Shown here: one piece after another, positions 19,437 through 30,467 of the stretch | How positions within the stretch are numbered: position 1 is the first letter of the stretch | How the letters are laid out: every line of letters starts with the position of its first letter | Source: Nemertoderma westbladi | Lineage: Eukaryota > Xenacoelomorpha > Nemertodermatida > Nemertodermatidae | Direction of reading: 5' to 3' | Assembly: GCA_032718475.1 (NCBI GenBank) | Contig: JAUCBJ010004146.1 | Location: 1-51,545, forward strand | DNA length: 51,545 nt | Translations under genes and position numbers: made by a program | Notes under the pieces: generated by a model | Seen by the model: only the letters and a program-made list of their open reading frames with translations | Databases searched by the model: none | Told to the model about the DNA's origin: nothing

Positions 19437-21489
19437 CAAGTCACTGATTCACTACTATTGAAGTTAGGATTTAATTGGAAATGAAATTTAGCCCAAATTC
19501 CAGACTTGGAGGCACTTAGGATTTGACTTGGATTTCATTAGGAATTTACTTGGAAATCGGCGCTTACTTTGATATCTGGAAGGTGGACTGACTCAGACTA
19601 TGCTTGTGCAGGTCCACTTATTCTCTATCCTGTCAATCATTATGTTGTATAGAATGGACTAGACTCAGCATAAAGTTTGCGTAGTGTTCAGTTCATTACA
19701 TTGAGGTATGGATATCGATGTCATAGGATGGAAGTGTCATATATAAATTTATATAATTAATTAGAGTGAGTTAAACTTAGTTAGAGACTACATTCATCTA
19801 TCAATAATATATCCGACATCCAATATACGTTTGTTTGGGGCCTATCCAGTTGGTTATAATAAATTGCTAGATTAGTTCCTAAGTAAATATACATTCCGTA
19901 TCCTTTGTAGTTGTAAATCATGTATCTGTTTGAACTCAGTAGAAATAATGTGTAATGCGCCATTTTGTAAAGTTCACTGTCACAACATTGAATATAGAGT
20001 TTACGTTGTTATATTAAAGAAAAACAATTTTCTATTTTGGAACTTCCAGTTGGGGAAAATCCATTATAGGAAGATTACACTCCTCCTACTGTACCTTGTA
20101 TTACCAGCCTCTGACGTAAATAATATTTAAAATATAAACTCTAATAGATGAAATCCACACACATCCGCACATAGTTAACGTCCGTCGGCCGGTGGGCTCT
20201 GGAATAATTTAAGATCGGATTGAACTTACAAATAAATGTAGGATCACAACACACACTGTATTTATTACTATTGAACATATTTTGAGTAATAAAGATAAGT
20301 AACAATGTTTGTGTAATTATTAATAGAATAAATATTAGTTTATTTTCATTTATTAGTTTAATTAATAATTAGACAGGGGCTAAAACTGGGCGACTAAATA
20401 AATGTATGTTATCCACGGGAAATGTTCATTTCCTATAGGCCTACACATTGACATTCTGCTTACTATACAAACACTGCTTGCTGTAAGAGGAGTACAGGGG
20501 TAGATAATTGGGTGTTCAATTATTATTATAGTCTTAAAAATAAATATGGGCTATTAATTATTAGCAGCCCACTTACTGCCTAACACGCTGTATCTCATTG
20601 TGTAGTTAAATATCCTTTCGGCCAATAGTAAGTCATTGATTAGTCCCCAAGGAGGGCTAGGGACTATAGCCCCCCACACCTTGCCCCCCACCCACCCCCC
20701 CCCCCTCCCTTCCCGACATAGATAAACTGTAATATTGAAGATAAACTGTAATATTGAATGATATATTTTACTGAAACACACAAGTTTCGTATTTAAACAT
20801 AACTGCACCCACAAAGCACATTACACTCTCCAAGCAGATTCCGCAACATGTCACAATCCGTATCGCTACCACTACGAAAAATAAATGACATAACATCCTA
20901 CAGGAATTAACAGACCCTTATGAGTTTAGTGGTTTGTAACAAACTTAACCTCTTGGCATATTGATATTAATATTAATTATAAATTATATTTATTATACCA
21001 TGGAAATGGTTAAATTGCCAGATCTAAAAAGTTCGCACAATAATTTAAATAAAATTATTAAAAGTTTGACGTCCGAATACAATCAGATTACGCTTTAGCA
21101 GCCCAACTACTTGTTGAGGCGCACTCAACGTGTTGGCGGGCCTATTTTACACAAGCGGCGTTACCTTTACCGTATGGTAGTTAATGTGTCCAGATGTTGA
21201 GTTAAAGCCAGTAGTGTGTTCTTTGCATATTTAACATTAGCCTATGGGGAGTATTGTTGTTGTAAGATAAGTCAGGGGAAGGGAAATACAACTCAACCAC
21301 TAGACAAAGCGGCTCTCTTTACTACTTTCAGCTATCCCGGGAGGTTGATTGACAGACACTTCTAAGCTTTGATATTTAGCCGCTCTAGGTAGACTTGCAT
21401 TAGGCAAATTCCAAGTGATTTCCTAAAGGTTATTTATTTCCTATTAGGTTCCTATTAGGATCCTATTAGGATCCAATAGGACGTTATTT
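19437..21489. other. AT-rich intergenic, nothing coding recognised
   Basis: Contains an imperfect poly-C patch (20,681-20,711) and, just before the next LINE, four copies of an 11-bp 'cctattaggat'-like motif (about 21,440-21,480). Short ORFs here have no recognisable content. Confidence 0.5.
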
Positions 21490-22951
21490 GAAAGCGTTAC
21501 TGTATCTTCCATGGTCTATCCCATCATAGTAGACATGTACCGAACAACAAGAGTCCCACAAGAAATGAGAACAAATAAGTTGGTGCCAGTTCCCAAGAAG
21601 GGCAACCTAACACTCTATGGTTCTTTTCGGGGAATCTCATTGATCTCGATTGCTGCAAAGCTATACAATAGAATTCTATTAAATCGCATCAGGGATCCCA
21701 TTGAGAGACTGCTCCGTGGAAATCAGAATGGGTTCCGTAAAGGTCGTGGGACCATGGAACCCATTTTGGCACTTAGAGGGATAATTGAAGAGTTATGTAT
21801 CAAAAAAGAAAGACAGGCATCTGGCTGTTATCTTTGTTGACTTCTTCAAGGCCTTTGATTCAGTCTCCCGCTCACGTATGTTCAGCATACTTTCATTATA
21901 TGGGATTCCTGATGAAATTATTGCAGCAATCAGATCAGTATACGATGGTTCGACAACATCTGTGTCTACTGTTGACGGTGACACAGAACCATTTGAAGTG
22001 TTATGGGGCGTCCTCCAGGGAGACACACTTGCACCATTCTTGTTCATAATTGTGGTTGACTATGTTCTACGCATGTCCTTAGATCATCATAATGATGATG
22101 GGGTGATGATAACTCCACCTACTGGCTCCAGAAGTCGAGGAAATCCTGCCAAGTACCTAACTGATCTAGACTTTGCTGATGACTTAGGAGTACTCTCAGA
22201 ATCACTAGAGGGAGCCCAACGGCTCCTCAGCTCATTAGAACATGCTGCTTCTAGTGTTGGTATTTTTATTAACTCCAGAAAGACCAAAATTTTGACAGTT
22301 AACTTTGAAAGTTCTCAGCAAGTCTCTGATCGGATGAGCATAAGCTCAAAGAATGGTATGCTTGAGCATGTGGACGACTTCTGTTACCTGGGATCATGGA
22401 TCCGGAAGTCTGGTGAGGACCTTCGAATACGTAAGGGAAAGGCATGGGCAGCCTTGAATAGGCTTTCCAGGATTTGGAAGTCACCGAGAATTAATCGGAA
22501 ACTTAAGGTCCGATTATTTAGAGCAGCAGTAGTTCCAGTACTCCTCTATGGGAGTCCATGCTGGGCTCTAACTGCTGAGGACACCAAATATCTGGATGGC
22601 ACATTCACAAGAATGCTACGCCGGGTTCATTGTGTCAAGTACAATGCACACATCTCCAACCAGACACTATATAACATTGGAGGTATCTCATTGGTTCCCC
22701 CAAGCTTGACACTAGAACAAAATCGCCTCCGCTTTACAGGACATTGCTTTCGCCGTGTGGACCAGCCAGTGCATAATCTTGTACTTTGGCAGCCTCATCT
22801 AGTGAATAAGCATGGTGGACAGCCCATGACTTTCTTGAGACGCATCTTAAAGGACACTGGCCTTGAAGATGCGGATGATCTAGCAAATGTCATGGGTGAT
22901 AGGGAGTTGTGGCGGCGCAATTTTGTCGACAAGCCGGCACAGCATTCTTAA
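21490..22951 (+). pseudogene. LINE reverse transcriptase and C-terminus (5'-truncated, one frameshift)
   Basis: The first frame (21,511-21,840) carries RT motifs 0-2: KLVPVPKKGNLTLYGSFRGI, AKLYNRILLNRI and QNGFRKGRGTMEPIL. An indel in the A-rich 'caaaaaagaaagac' near 21,800 moves the rest to the second frame (to 22,951): VIFVDFFKAFDSVSRSRMFS, a VLQGDTLAPFLF motif, the active-site FADD (22,172-22,183) in YLTDLDFADDLGVL, DFCYLGSWI, then VLLYGSPCWALT and RLRFTGHCFRR. It lacks endonuclease and linker. Apart from the frameshift it is remarkably intact, so it is fairly young. The DFADD and 'RLRFTGH' C-terminus differ from the LINE at 16-18 kb; it may belong to the same family as the fragment at 50,317. 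Confidence 0.9.
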
Positions 22952-23329
22952 AAATTCAGCTGCAATGCATCATGCCGATACTAGTAGTAATAATAGACCC
23001 TAGAACTTCATTCTGTTTGAAAGGAGAAGAACATAACAACCCTGACAACAACTTCTACGTACATTTCTTTCCTTTTAGCTTATTTTGTTTGTATGCGCAG
23101 TCAACTAATCCCTCACAGTTCTCGCTGCCAACGAGTGCTCTCGCGGTCTGCCTTTCCCTGCCTGTCTTTGGCCATAATTATAATGCTATTAGTACTTTAC
23201 TGGACAATTGAATTCCTGATGCTGATCGATGATGATCTACTTACACTAAGGAGCAGTACCGGCAGACCCAGACCCAGCGCACCCAGATCTCGCGGTATCA
23301 GCCATACTCATATACTTTCCTAGTTCATC
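22952..23329 (+). other. Likely LINE 3' untranslated tail / intergenic
   Basis: Sequence after the LINE stop codon with no coding frame of note. It may be the LINE 3' UTR; no poly-A or simple-repeat tail marks a clear end. Confidence 0.35.
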
Positions 23330-23441
23330 CCTGTGGGGCGAGCCACGAAGTGAGTGAGCCTTAGCGTAGTGGTACCATTAATCAACCTGTGGGGCGAGCC
23401 ACGAAGTGAGTGAGCCTTAGCGTAGTGGTACCATTAATCAA
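23330..23441. repeat. 56-bp direct repeat, two copies
   Basis: Two adjoining identical copies (23,330-23,385 and 23,386-23,441) starting 'cctgtggggcgagccacgaa' and including 'gtgagtgagccttagcgtag'. They sit immediately before repeat A copy 1. Confidence 0.9.
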
Positions 23442-23445
23442 CCTG

Positions 23446-23845
23446 TCGTTCTGTCGTTCTGTCGTTCTGTCGTTCTGTCGTTCTGTCGTGTTCAATTTTA
23501 AACGTTAATAACTCGGCCAATCTTTGATGAAATCTATCCAAACTTGGTACACATGTTGTATGGCAAAAGTTTAGAAATTTTCCAAGTAGAATTTCCGTGT
23601 GGCCTTCGAGAAGCTAAGATAATAGCAGTTAATTAGTTAATTAAGTTGATTACGGTAAAAACACCATTTTCAACCTGCCTTTTAAAGGAAATTAATTGTT
23701 TTACAGTATAAGACTTCAATAATTATACTTAAAAAATATACAGATGTAATCCGCATACTCCATTCTATTATAGTTTTTAATTAGTTCAAGTGATTTGCTT
23801 TAATAATCGTGTCTTTAATTGATCTAAAGTAATTAAACCGGCATA
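23446..23845. repeat. Dispersed repeat A, copy 1
   Basis: About 400 bp beginning with an 8-bp microsatellite, (tcgttctg)n, followed by 'caattttaaacgttaataac' and 'tcggccaatctttgatgaaa'. It recurs with high identity at 25,394-25,790. Non-coding. It starts with TC, and a hairpin-rich sequence precedes each copy, so a Helitron-like non-autonomous element is possible but unproven. Confidence 0.85.
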
Positions 23846-25052
23846 AAAAATGTATTCTCATTAAATACTGCTCATTTATTGGTTAACATCCAAGTTGGCT
23901 TGATTCCCAGCAACACTTGAGGTATTCAGTCAGCCTTGCTTGTAAGAGGCAGACTGCTGCTGCTGCTAGTAGCCATCCATTCACTCACTCTCCATTGAAC
24001 TGGCTGATTGGAGGTGTGTGTGTATCGGGTTCAATGACATTAATATTATTACTAAAGTAACGTCGGGATGTTAATATTCACTGGAGCTATGAGTCTCTCT
24101 GGTTAGTTGAATGAATGAAATAAATAATTGTTTTACTGTTCCGAATATCAATGTTTATTTCTGTAGGCCAACTTACTGTATTATTATTTAATCTAAATGT
24201 ACATAATAGTTTAAATAAATTATTTCACAATTTCATTCCAATTCATACTGCTTACGCAACCATGCTAATTAGGTATATTAAATGGCAGGATTGTTTTTAA
24301 TTAAAATTTTTACAGAGCAAACAAGTATATTGTATTTAACTGAAAGTTAATTTATTTCGGTAAGTAGGCCTTGCGGTTTGTTAGTTTAGTTAGTATAATA
24401 AGTATCAAATATATTACGTGCTGCTGTACAGTAAACGCGGCTTTGCGTTATTGAATTACAGAATTGGCGGTACAAAGTACATTAATAGGGATCAGGCATA
24501 TTGCATTTATATAATTGTTGTTGTAAATGTACAATAATATGCGCCACTTTTATTTTAGTAACTGCAATGTGTATTTCATTTGTACCTGCAACCCATTAAA
24601 AAGGGCAGCTGAACATATCGCGGACAGGCTGACTATTCACCATAACAAAAAAACCCAAATCGCCGCAGTTCCACTTACAGTTCCATATTATTCTGTTTTG
24701 CAATTCAACCCAATTTATCTTCTCTGCTACACGCGGTTTTATCCACGAGTTTTGTAAAGTCCCGACTTATCGGGAATGACATGAACTTAGCGTCCGGAAT
24801 ATTCTGATCAGATTAAATCTACTTGGCGCTGTAATACTGCATCCCGTTGTACCAGAAGTTATTAAAACATACCGGCCCCTCAAATGCGTTTGCAGTGGGT
24901 TAGAGAACAACATATACCGCCCCAGTACAACCGCTATTTTGATAAGGTTCAATATATAATATATATATATGGTCTAACATATGATAGTTCACTAATCAGC
25001 TAATAGGCCTATTAATTCGTGAGATTTCAATTTATAAATAAAACTTACTCTG
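23846..25052. other. AT-rich intergenic, nothing recognised
   Basis: No coding frame, RNA gene or long tandem repeat seen. A short (AT)n run is present near 24,958-24,970. Confidence 0.5.
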
Positions 25053-25393
25053 GACGAGCGCAACGATTGAACGACGCTTATAATAATTAAGACGAGTACG
25101 GCGTTGATTATATTCATATACACCACCTGGCTTTGCATATTTAACGTGCGATTGGAAATAAGTTCGTTCTACCCTTCCGTGGGTGGTAGATGTCACGGTT
25201 ATGTATTGGTGGTTGAGAAGGGTGGGGGGGGGGGGGGGGGGATTAAAAGGGGTGAACACGTACTGTCCCCCTTTCTTTGATTGATTGGTGGTGTGGGTAA
25301 ATTTCTCAAAACCTGATTTTGTGATACAGTCGCTTAATTTTAATTTGTATCTCATAACTGGACCTCGTGCTGCGCGAAGGCCCCACGAACGTG
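25053..25393. repeat. Dispersed repeat B, copy 1 (contains an 18-nt poly-G)
   Basis: About 340 bp starting 'gacgagcgcaacga', with 'accacctggctttgcatatt', an uninterrupted 18-nt G run at 25,224-25,241, and a terminal stretch 'cgtgctgcgcgaaggcccca' then cgaacgtg. Copy 2 lies at 26,421-26,751. Repeat A copy 2 begins directly at its right edge. Confidence 0.85.
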
Positions 25394-25790
25394 TCGTTCT
25401 GTCGTTCTGTCGTTCTGTCGTTCTGTCGTTCTGTCGTGTTCAATTTTAAACGTTAATAACTCGGCCAATCTTTGATGAAATCTATCCAAACTTGGTACAC
25501 ATGTTGTTTGGCAAAAGTTTAGAAATTTTCCAAGTAGAATTTCCGTGTGGCCTTCGAGAAGCTAAGATAATAGCAGTTAATTAGTTAATTAAGTTGATTG
25601 CGGTGAAAACGCCATTTTCAACCTGCCTTTTAAAGGAAATTAATTGTTTTACAGTATAAGATTTAAATAATTATACTTAAAAATTATACAGATATAATCC
25701 CCATACGCCATTCTATTATAGTTTTTAATTAGTTTAAGTGATTTGCTTTAATAAATGTGTCTTTAATTGATCTCAACGTAATTAAACCGC
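25394..25790. repeat. Dispersed repeat A, copy 2
   Basis: Same order and direction as copy 1, including the (tcgttctg)n head. Differences are scattered substitutions (for example gttgtttgg against gttgtatgg) and they increase towards the right end. Confidence 0.85.
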
Positions 25791-26420
25791 ACAATTATTG
25801 AGTACAAATTTAATCCTTCCCATCATTGGTCAAGTCTCTGCTGGTGTGGAGCTAGCTGCTGGGAGTTGTGGCTGTAGACTAACCTGAGAGGAATTGTAAT
25901 AGAGGCAACCAGTATTGCTATTCCAGCCCAATCACTGAATTGTGTTTATTATAGGCTGGACGGGCCGCATAACCGTTCGACTATTACTACTATTGCTATC
26001 TCAGTTAAATGACAGATATAATAACATAAATACAATCCATGGCATGGCTGTTGTAGGCTTCTGAAATAGTTTATTCCACAATGTATATGTCTGGTTATTT
26101 TTTAATTGAATTTTTGCAAAGTAGTAAAATTAATGTTCTTAAAAATAATATTATTATTTTATATGTAACCTAGGAAATTAGCTACATTTTTTCGCTGCAG
26201 CTTTAAGAGTGTACATTGATTTAATATTATTTCAATACCCATATTACTACATCGGCATAATATGCGTTGGCGTTGTATCACACATCTCCACATATCACAC
26301 ATCTCCACATAGATGTATCAACAGTTACTCGCACAGTTTCGAAACTTCGCATAGTTATAACTGTATAAAGATCGTCAGTCTGCGTTTAGGAAAAATATTT
26401 TATGACAAAACAGGACAAGC
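25791..26420. other. AT-rich intergenic, nothing recognised
   Basis: Unique-looking sequence between repeat A copy 2 and repeat B copy 2. One short direct repeat (cacatctccacatatca) occurs near 26,280. Confidence 0.45.
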
Positions 26421-26751
26421 GACGAGCGCAACGAGGCATATAATGAAAACGAGTACTGCGTTTATTATATTCCTATAAACCACCTGGCTTTGCATATTTA
26501 ACGTGCGATTGGAAATAAGTTCGTGCTACCCTTCCGTGGGTGGTAGATGTCGCGGTTATGTATTGGTGGTTGGGAAGGGTGGGGGGGGGGGGGGGGGGGA
26601 TTAAAAGGGGTGAACACGTACTGTCCACCTTTCTTTGATTGATTGGTGGTGTGGGTAAATTTCTCAAAACCTGATTTTGTGATACAGTCGCTGCATTTTA
26701 ATTTGTATATAATAACTAGGCCTCGTGCTGCGCGAAGTCCCCACGAACGTG
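26421..26751. repeat. Dispersed repeat B, copy 2 (contains a 19-nt poly-G)
   Basis: Matches copy 1 through most of its length, including the internal poly-G (26,581-26,599) and the terminal 'cctcgtgctgcgcgaagtcc'. The left 60 bp are the most diverged. Confidence 0.85.
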
Positions 26752-27797
26752 TTCTCAAGTCCTGTATCCTTTAAGCAGGCGTTTGAGAAATGTCATTGGC
26801 TCATGATGCCAATACGCAACTTCCAGACAGTAAAAATTGTAATTATATTGTTTACAATAAGCCTTCAAGTAAATAACAATTTTGTTTAATTTACATATGT
26901 ATGTAATTTGCACAGTGCTCCTATTACTATACAGTATATATTCTTATCTTAATCGTTGTGTTTATATATCTATGTTCTATGTTTATATCTTAAATAAATA
27001 ATTACAATTCCTATCTGCTGTGGGCTTTGCAGCTATTGGTGGTTGCCCTGTAAACTACTCTAGAAGGAAAACAGGCTGCTATCATAGATCAGCTGATTCT
27101 TTTGTTCTTTCAATTTTCGATTTTCGTTGTTCGTAATGTTACTCATTATACAACCATTCTGCCATTACCATGACTGCATGTTTAGGCCTATGCCTACAGT
27201 GTTGCCTGCTGTTTGTTGCTGTAGCATAGCATGTAGGGGTAGATTACAGTACCGGCTGACCGATACTAATACAACATTGACAAACACAGTGACAACATTT
27301 TTAGTACCGGTAAACTTATCCATTCCAGTATTCAGAGTGGGGTGTTTTCAGCCATTGCCAGATTGGTGTATTGTAGTACTGTAGTATTTGCAGTATCTAC
27401 AGTAGGCATGTCTTTCTGACAATCTGAATATTCTGGTATTGGCTGTTTGGGGATTGGACATGTTGTCTGGCAAATAACTGCTGAACTGTAGGTGGACTGG
27501 TACTTTCACTGGTCACTGTCAGACTGTGCTGCTGTGGTCTGGTGGTAGTGGGTAGAATTGAGGTTGTAGCTTGAAGTTGCCCATCTTCAGATCTAATAAT
27601 TTAGTTAAAGTTCCGAGTTGTTTTAGTTCTGTAGTTAGGTCAGTCTGTCAGTATGTTGTCGGTGGTAGGCCTATGCGAAAGGTGTTGGTGGTTGTCGCTT
27701 GGCGGTGGCTTAGCCTATTACAGTATTAGTCAAACCCGGTATACAGCAGTACAGGTATACTTATACTGTTATACCTGTATACAGGTACAGAGGTACT
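26752..27797. other. Intergenic, nothing coding recognised
   Basis: Short open frames only. The right end (27,730-27,797) is rich in overlapping 'gtatac'/'acaggtac' palindromes, just outside the candidate TIR element. Confidence 0.45.
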
Positions 27798-29053
27798 GTA
27801 TACAGAGGTATACCCCAGGTTGCAGAGTATGGCAGTTTTCGACCAGATCTGGTGCGTGCAGCAACGAATCACGCCGCATGCAGGCGTGCAGCAGGCGTTC
27901 ATCAAGCGTGCAGGCGTGCCTGTTCAGTGTTCAGCCTGTTATAAGTAAAAAATCACCCCACGTGCAGGTGTGGCTGGAAAATTCATTAAAGTGATATCCT
28001 TATAAATATAATTGTGTAAAATTTTCTCGGCTCGCTTCGCTCGCCAATGCTCGCCAATTAATCATAACAACTATCTCAAAGCTGCAAAAGCATGCAAAGT
28101 GATATATCAGGCTGTCAGGTGTATACAGGCGAAGGGAGAACTCCAGGAAGCGAAGGACAGTAGGAAAGTCCCCAGTTCGAGCCCAGGTTGGAATATATGT
28201 AGAGTTTGTATGGAGTATGTATAGAGTATGTATGTCTGTCATGTAACAGTAGCAATGCACTGGCAACATATCCACTCTACTTGAAATTATATCAGTGTTT
28301 AAAAAGAGTTAAAAAAATTTCGCTCGCTTCGCTCGCGTTTGTAATTATATATCCTACTCATATCCATTATTTCGATTTCCCTATTAGGCTACTGTATCTG
28401 TTTATTAACCTACATCAGTACATGAGTTCGAGTTGTTTCAATTGTTCAAACCAATATAAAACCACATTCTCATGCTCGCTACGCTCTCAATTTAATCCAT
28501 AATCATATTCGACACACCACAATACAATAGTAGCAAAATTGTCTGCTCAATGACTGGGAGTCTATGGCTGTACAAGGATCGTGAGTTTTTCATCGATTTA
28601 TTCGCCCTCTGCTGATGTGTTTCTGTTTATGCTGTTATGTACAAAATTTTCTTCTCGCTACGCTCGAGGTTTTTTTTACTAGATTGATTCATTTAAGGCC
28701 TAATCAATTTGTCAATCGCCATACTGGCTTAAATAAGAATAACTACGGGCAAAAATTATACAGTAACAATGACTGAATGAGCATACAATACAGGCAAAGG
28801 ATGTCGAGTGAAACGGGCAAAGGCAACTTATAGTTATATTGGGCAGTCGGTCTCTACAGTCAGGCGAGACAGTAGATAGGCGTGCAGTTCAAAATTTTAC
28901 GCGTGCATTTTTTGTTGGCCAATACATTTTTCAGGCGTGCACAACAAATTTTTAAGGCGTGTACTGGTCATTCAGGCGTGCACAACAAATTTTTGAGGCG
29001 TGCACTGGTGCGTGCACTTGCCATACTCTGCGACCTGGGGTATACCTGTATAC
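27798..29053. mobile_element. Candidate TIR element with gcgtgca subterminal repeats (non-autonomous)
   Basis: The left arm 27,798-27,834 ('gaggtataccccaggttgca' then gagtatggca) is the inverse of the right arm 29,019-29,053 ('tgccatactctgcgacctgg' then ggtatacc), with about 35 bp matching apart from two differences. Inside both ends the 7-mer gcgtgca or a close variant recurs many times (27,862-27,925 on the left; 28,880-29,015 on the right), like subterminal transposase-binding repeats. The interior holds no coding frame but has several palindromic ctcgcttcgctcg-type motifs. The element is about 1.26 kb. No clear target-site duplication was found. Confidence 0.5.
28021..28666. repeat. Four GC-rich palindromic motifs (ctcgcttcgctcg type)
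   Basis: Short hairpin-forming motifs stand out in AT-rich DNA: ggctcgcttcgctcgcc (about 28,028), cgctcgcttcgctcgcg (about 28,320), gctcgctacgctctc (about 28,473) and tctcgctacgctcgag (about 28,653). Each follows a T/A-rich stretch such as taaaattttct. A related motif, cactacgctcgttcgcg, occurs near 38,896. Confidence 0.7.
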
Positions 29054-29299
29054 ACTATACAGGTACCGGTTTCAGGCTGTCAGGTTGGCCTATCAATAGC
29101 ATTAGGCAGGTAGGCCTATCAATCAGGCCAACAATCCACATCACGCTTACTGGCGCTTACTTACACTTACGCCTACCACTTGGCAGCTTGGGCAGTTGGG
29201 GATGCTCTTCCATCTTCAGTAACTAAAAAAGCAAACTGGACGTTGCAGCTCTGGCTGTCTGGCATCTGGGACTTATCAGCTTATTTATCAATTCATTGA

Positions 29300-29892
29300 A
29301 GCTTTAAACACTTTGACTTTAATTTGCCTCAATTTGACTGGAAGGATCGTTCACATCCCGATAATAACACCTATAATAAATAACTTTGATAATTTTATAT
29401 TAGATAATGGACTTGACCAATTACAACTAAAACCAACTCGTCTAAATACAGAAATAATGTGCTTGATCTTGTGTTTACCACTGAAGACCAAGACATGTTT
29501 ATTTCAGACGTCGATACGAGTGTACCTTTTTCCACTAGTGATCACTATAGCGTAGTGTTCAGTATTGTTTCGCCAGATCACTATGTGCAACCTGAAAACC
29601 TGGGCTATTTTAATTTTAAAAAAAGGCGATTATGTTGGTTTTGTTGATTTTATTGAAGGACATGATTGGTCCGAAATTTTCAGTAACTGTGTGTGTAGTT
29701 GTAGACGATTACTGGTCGGCTTTGGCGGGGATTTTGAAATCAGGGATCGATAAATATGTGCCGTATACCACTATCAAAGTTAAAAGTAGGCCGTATCCTG
29801 CCTTTGTCAAGAATTTTCAGAAACAGAAAAAAGTAGTAGAGTTAGTAAAGTTATCATCGACTAATTACAGCAATACTGCCCATGCCAAATAG
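29300..29892 (+). pseudogene. LINE endonuclease C-terminal fragment (CR1-like)
   Basis: Plus-strand decayed coding sequence: DFNLPQFDWKDRSHPDNNTY (29,310-29,370, the 'GDFNxPxxDW' endonuclease motif), stops, then LDLVFTTEDQDMFISDV and PFSTSDHYSVVFSI (29,459-29,560, the conserved 'SDHxxV' end of the endonuclease). Two frame changes lead to a linker piece (AFVKNFQKQKK). It is unrelated in frame to the RT at 30,468 and probably a separate insertion. Confidence 0.85.
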
Positions 29893-30467
29893 TACATTCT
29901 TCTGTCTGTCTGTTCTTGTGTTAACCTCAATAAAAATTTGCGTAATTCCACCGGTACAATGAACTCCGAAATTAATATTATTATTATAGTAAATATGATG
30001 TCATATCTCAATACATCATTGTAACTTTCTAGTTCAGCAATATAAACCAACGTTTTAGGTTATATAAACCTAAACCACCGGACCAGTGTGCAGTGTAGTG
30101 TATGACCTTTTTCTAATTTCAACTTTTTCTTCCTATATTACGGTGCATTGTGGTGAAGGTAGGAAGGTGTCGGACTTTAAGGATAGTTATAATATAATAT
30201 TTACTTTATTTTGTTATGCTTATTTACCGCGAACAGAGATGTATCTTCAATTGAACTGAGTTTAATTTTTTCAAATTCTCTCTTTACAAGCCCTATATTT
30301 TAAATTATTAACACTATGTGATTATAATTTTAAATTTCATTTATAATATTAAGTACCGGTAATAGTTAATAAGTGCTTTCTTTTATTATGTATGTTATCG
30401 AGTAGAGGATATATTATTGAAAGTATAACCTACGATAACTACGAAACATCAACGGGTATGTTTAGAA
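29893..30467. other. AT-rich spacer, nothing recognised
   Basis: No coding frame or repeat of note between two LINE fragments. Confidence 0.45.

Noticed and set aside
26209-28502. Several 60-110-codon ORFs in AT-rich DNA
   Set aside because: Composition like random AT-rich sequence, no motifs, no shared frames between repeat copies.
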